From Algoriphagus sp. (GTDB lineage Bacteria > Bacteroidota > Bacteroidia > Cytophagales > Cyclobacteriaceae): a stretch of DNA of 64,000 nucleotides. Below, piece after piece: positions 63,462-64,000 of this stretch. Below the pieces are notes generated by a model. It was not told the DNA's origin. It searched no databases and saw nothing but the letters and a program-made list of their open reading frames with translations. The first letter of the stretch is position 1; each line of letters begins with the position of its first letter. The translations under genes were made by a program, and so were the position numbers. Location: NCBI RefSeq assembly GCF_024305035.1, contig NZ_JAMWZB010000005.1:62001-126000 (forward strand), written 5' to 3'.

Positions 63462-64000
63462 TTATTTTTCTAAATCTAAAATATCCCGAATCTTATTGAT
63501 TTCAACCATATCTCGATAAAGACTATCCGTATCGCTTTCAGCAATTTTTGACCGGATACCCTGAAGGTTGGCAATATAGCCATCCAATGCTGCCAAGATA
63601 TTGTCCTTGTTTTCAGTTAAAATCGGAGCCCACATGGCGGGGCTTGATTTGGCCAATCGCACAGTGGATGCAAATCCTGAACCAGCCATGTCAAAAATAT
63701 TTTTGTCATCGGCCATTTTCTGCATGACTGTTTTTCCCAGCATGAAAGAGCTTACATGGGAAAGGTGGGAAACAAATGCCAAATGCCGATCATGCTCTTG
63801 GGGATCCATAAATCGAAGTTTCAAGTTAAGGGCCTCGAAAAGCTGATAGGCTTTTTCCTTTAAGTGAAGATCGGTTTTTTCCATTTCGCAGAGAATCATG
63901 ACTTTTCTATCCAGTAAATCTGCAAAGGCTGCTTTTGGTCCGGAATATTCTGTCCCCGCAATTGGATGACCAGCCAAATATTGAGCACGCTTTGGATGGG
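63462..64000 (-). CDS. tyrA: Prephenate dehydrogenase, 3' part (5' end beyond the window)
   Basis: About 179 codons of the C-terminal part are present; the start lies past base 64000. Makes 4-hydroxyphenylpyruvate from prephenate for tyrosine synthesis. PKRAQYLAGHPIAGTEYSGP contains the active-site His, followed by ILCEMEKTD, DPQEHDRHLAFVSHLSHVSSFML and FASTVRLAKSSPAMWAPIL, all typical of the helical C-terminal domain. The N-terminal NAD-binding domain is not visible. No C-terminal ACT domain is present, as in many Bacteroidota. Confidence 0.92.
   Translation of the reverse strand, partial: HPKRAQYLAGHPIAGTEYSGPKAAFADLLDRKVMILCEMEKTDLHLKEKAYQLFEALNLKLRFMDPQEHDRHLAFVSHLSHVSSFMLGKTVMQKMADDKNIFDMAGSGFASTVRLAKSSPAMWAPILTENKDNILAALDGYIANLQGIRSKIAESDTDSLYRDMVEINKIRDILDLEK

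Overview
The window is chromosomal DNA of a Bacteroidota bacterium, most likely Cytophagales of the Cyclobacteriaceae/Algoriphagus kind. The basis is the moderate GC content, the TAnnTTTG-type -7 boxes, the many lipoproteins and beta-barrel proteins, the Bacteroidota-typical families (BT_3928, DUF1599, DUF6503-like, GH109, DUF1080, GH140), and an archaeal/eukaryotic-type prolyl-tRNA synthetase. I see no tRNA, rRNA, complete insertion sequence, prophage or CRISPR array. Function calls come from recognising protein families by eye; no database search was run.

Layout. 1-4.3 kb: a curli (type VIII secretion) locus, csgE-csgF-csgG, preceded by the tail of a probable curlin and followed by a surface lipoprotein and a LuxR-type regulator with an altered receiver domain. 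The CsgG carries an extra C-terminal beta-barrel. 4.3-11.3 kb: housekeeping genes, with threonine catabolism (tdh/kbl divergent), an XRE membrane regulator, c-di-AMP synthesis (cdaA) coupled to folP, and a divergent DUF1599-BT_3928-aroK operon. 11.3-20.4 kb: an outer-membrane barrel protein, a repeat-rich lipoprotein, proS, NfeD-FloA, a WG-repeat protein and hemA. 20.4-21.3 kb: a gene-poor gap with a decayed gene.

21.3-35.1 kb: a lone HsdR_N-domain nuclease-like protein and an FNR-like regulator, then twelve co-directional, mostly overlapping genes. They encode a rhodanese, a DUF547 lipoprotein, a FAD oxidoreductase, a membrane polyferredoxin, a CslA-like processive glycosyltransferase, a DPM1-like glycosyltransferase, a lipoprotein, a GT-C mannosyltransferase-like protein, two paralogous DUF6503-like lipoproteins, an alpha/beta hydrolase-OsmC fusion and a GH113-like glycosidase. 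Together they suggest redox-linked envelope glycan (possibly mannan-like) synthesis and trimming, and this is the best candidate here for an undescribed system.

35-50 kb: a YgaP-like (DUF2892) membrane protein, a GH109 enzyme, a DUF1080 pseudogene broken by an interrupting segment, an exonuclease/phosphatase-family protein, an AsmA-like protein, a coiled-coil protein, a PAS histidine kinase, a PIF1-like helicase, a GH140-like enzyme, a type-B esterase, a catalytically dead Nudix regulator and an M20 peptidase. 50-57.6 kb: a methyltransferase, an SDR, a NYN-LOTUS protein, a dienelactone hydrolase, DUF1456, a radical SAM protein and a stand-alone Pycsar-effector-like membrane protein. 57.6-64 kb: OmpA-family and barrel proteins, SIMPL and kelch proteins, an 88-89-bp tandem repeat and the 3' part of tyrA.

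Two promoters about 16 kb apart (before the DUF2892 gene and before the SDR gene) share a TGAC-N4-GTCA dyad at exactly the same distance from a -7 box. This is a class II Crp/Fnr-type arrangement and may be read by the FNR-like regulator in the window.
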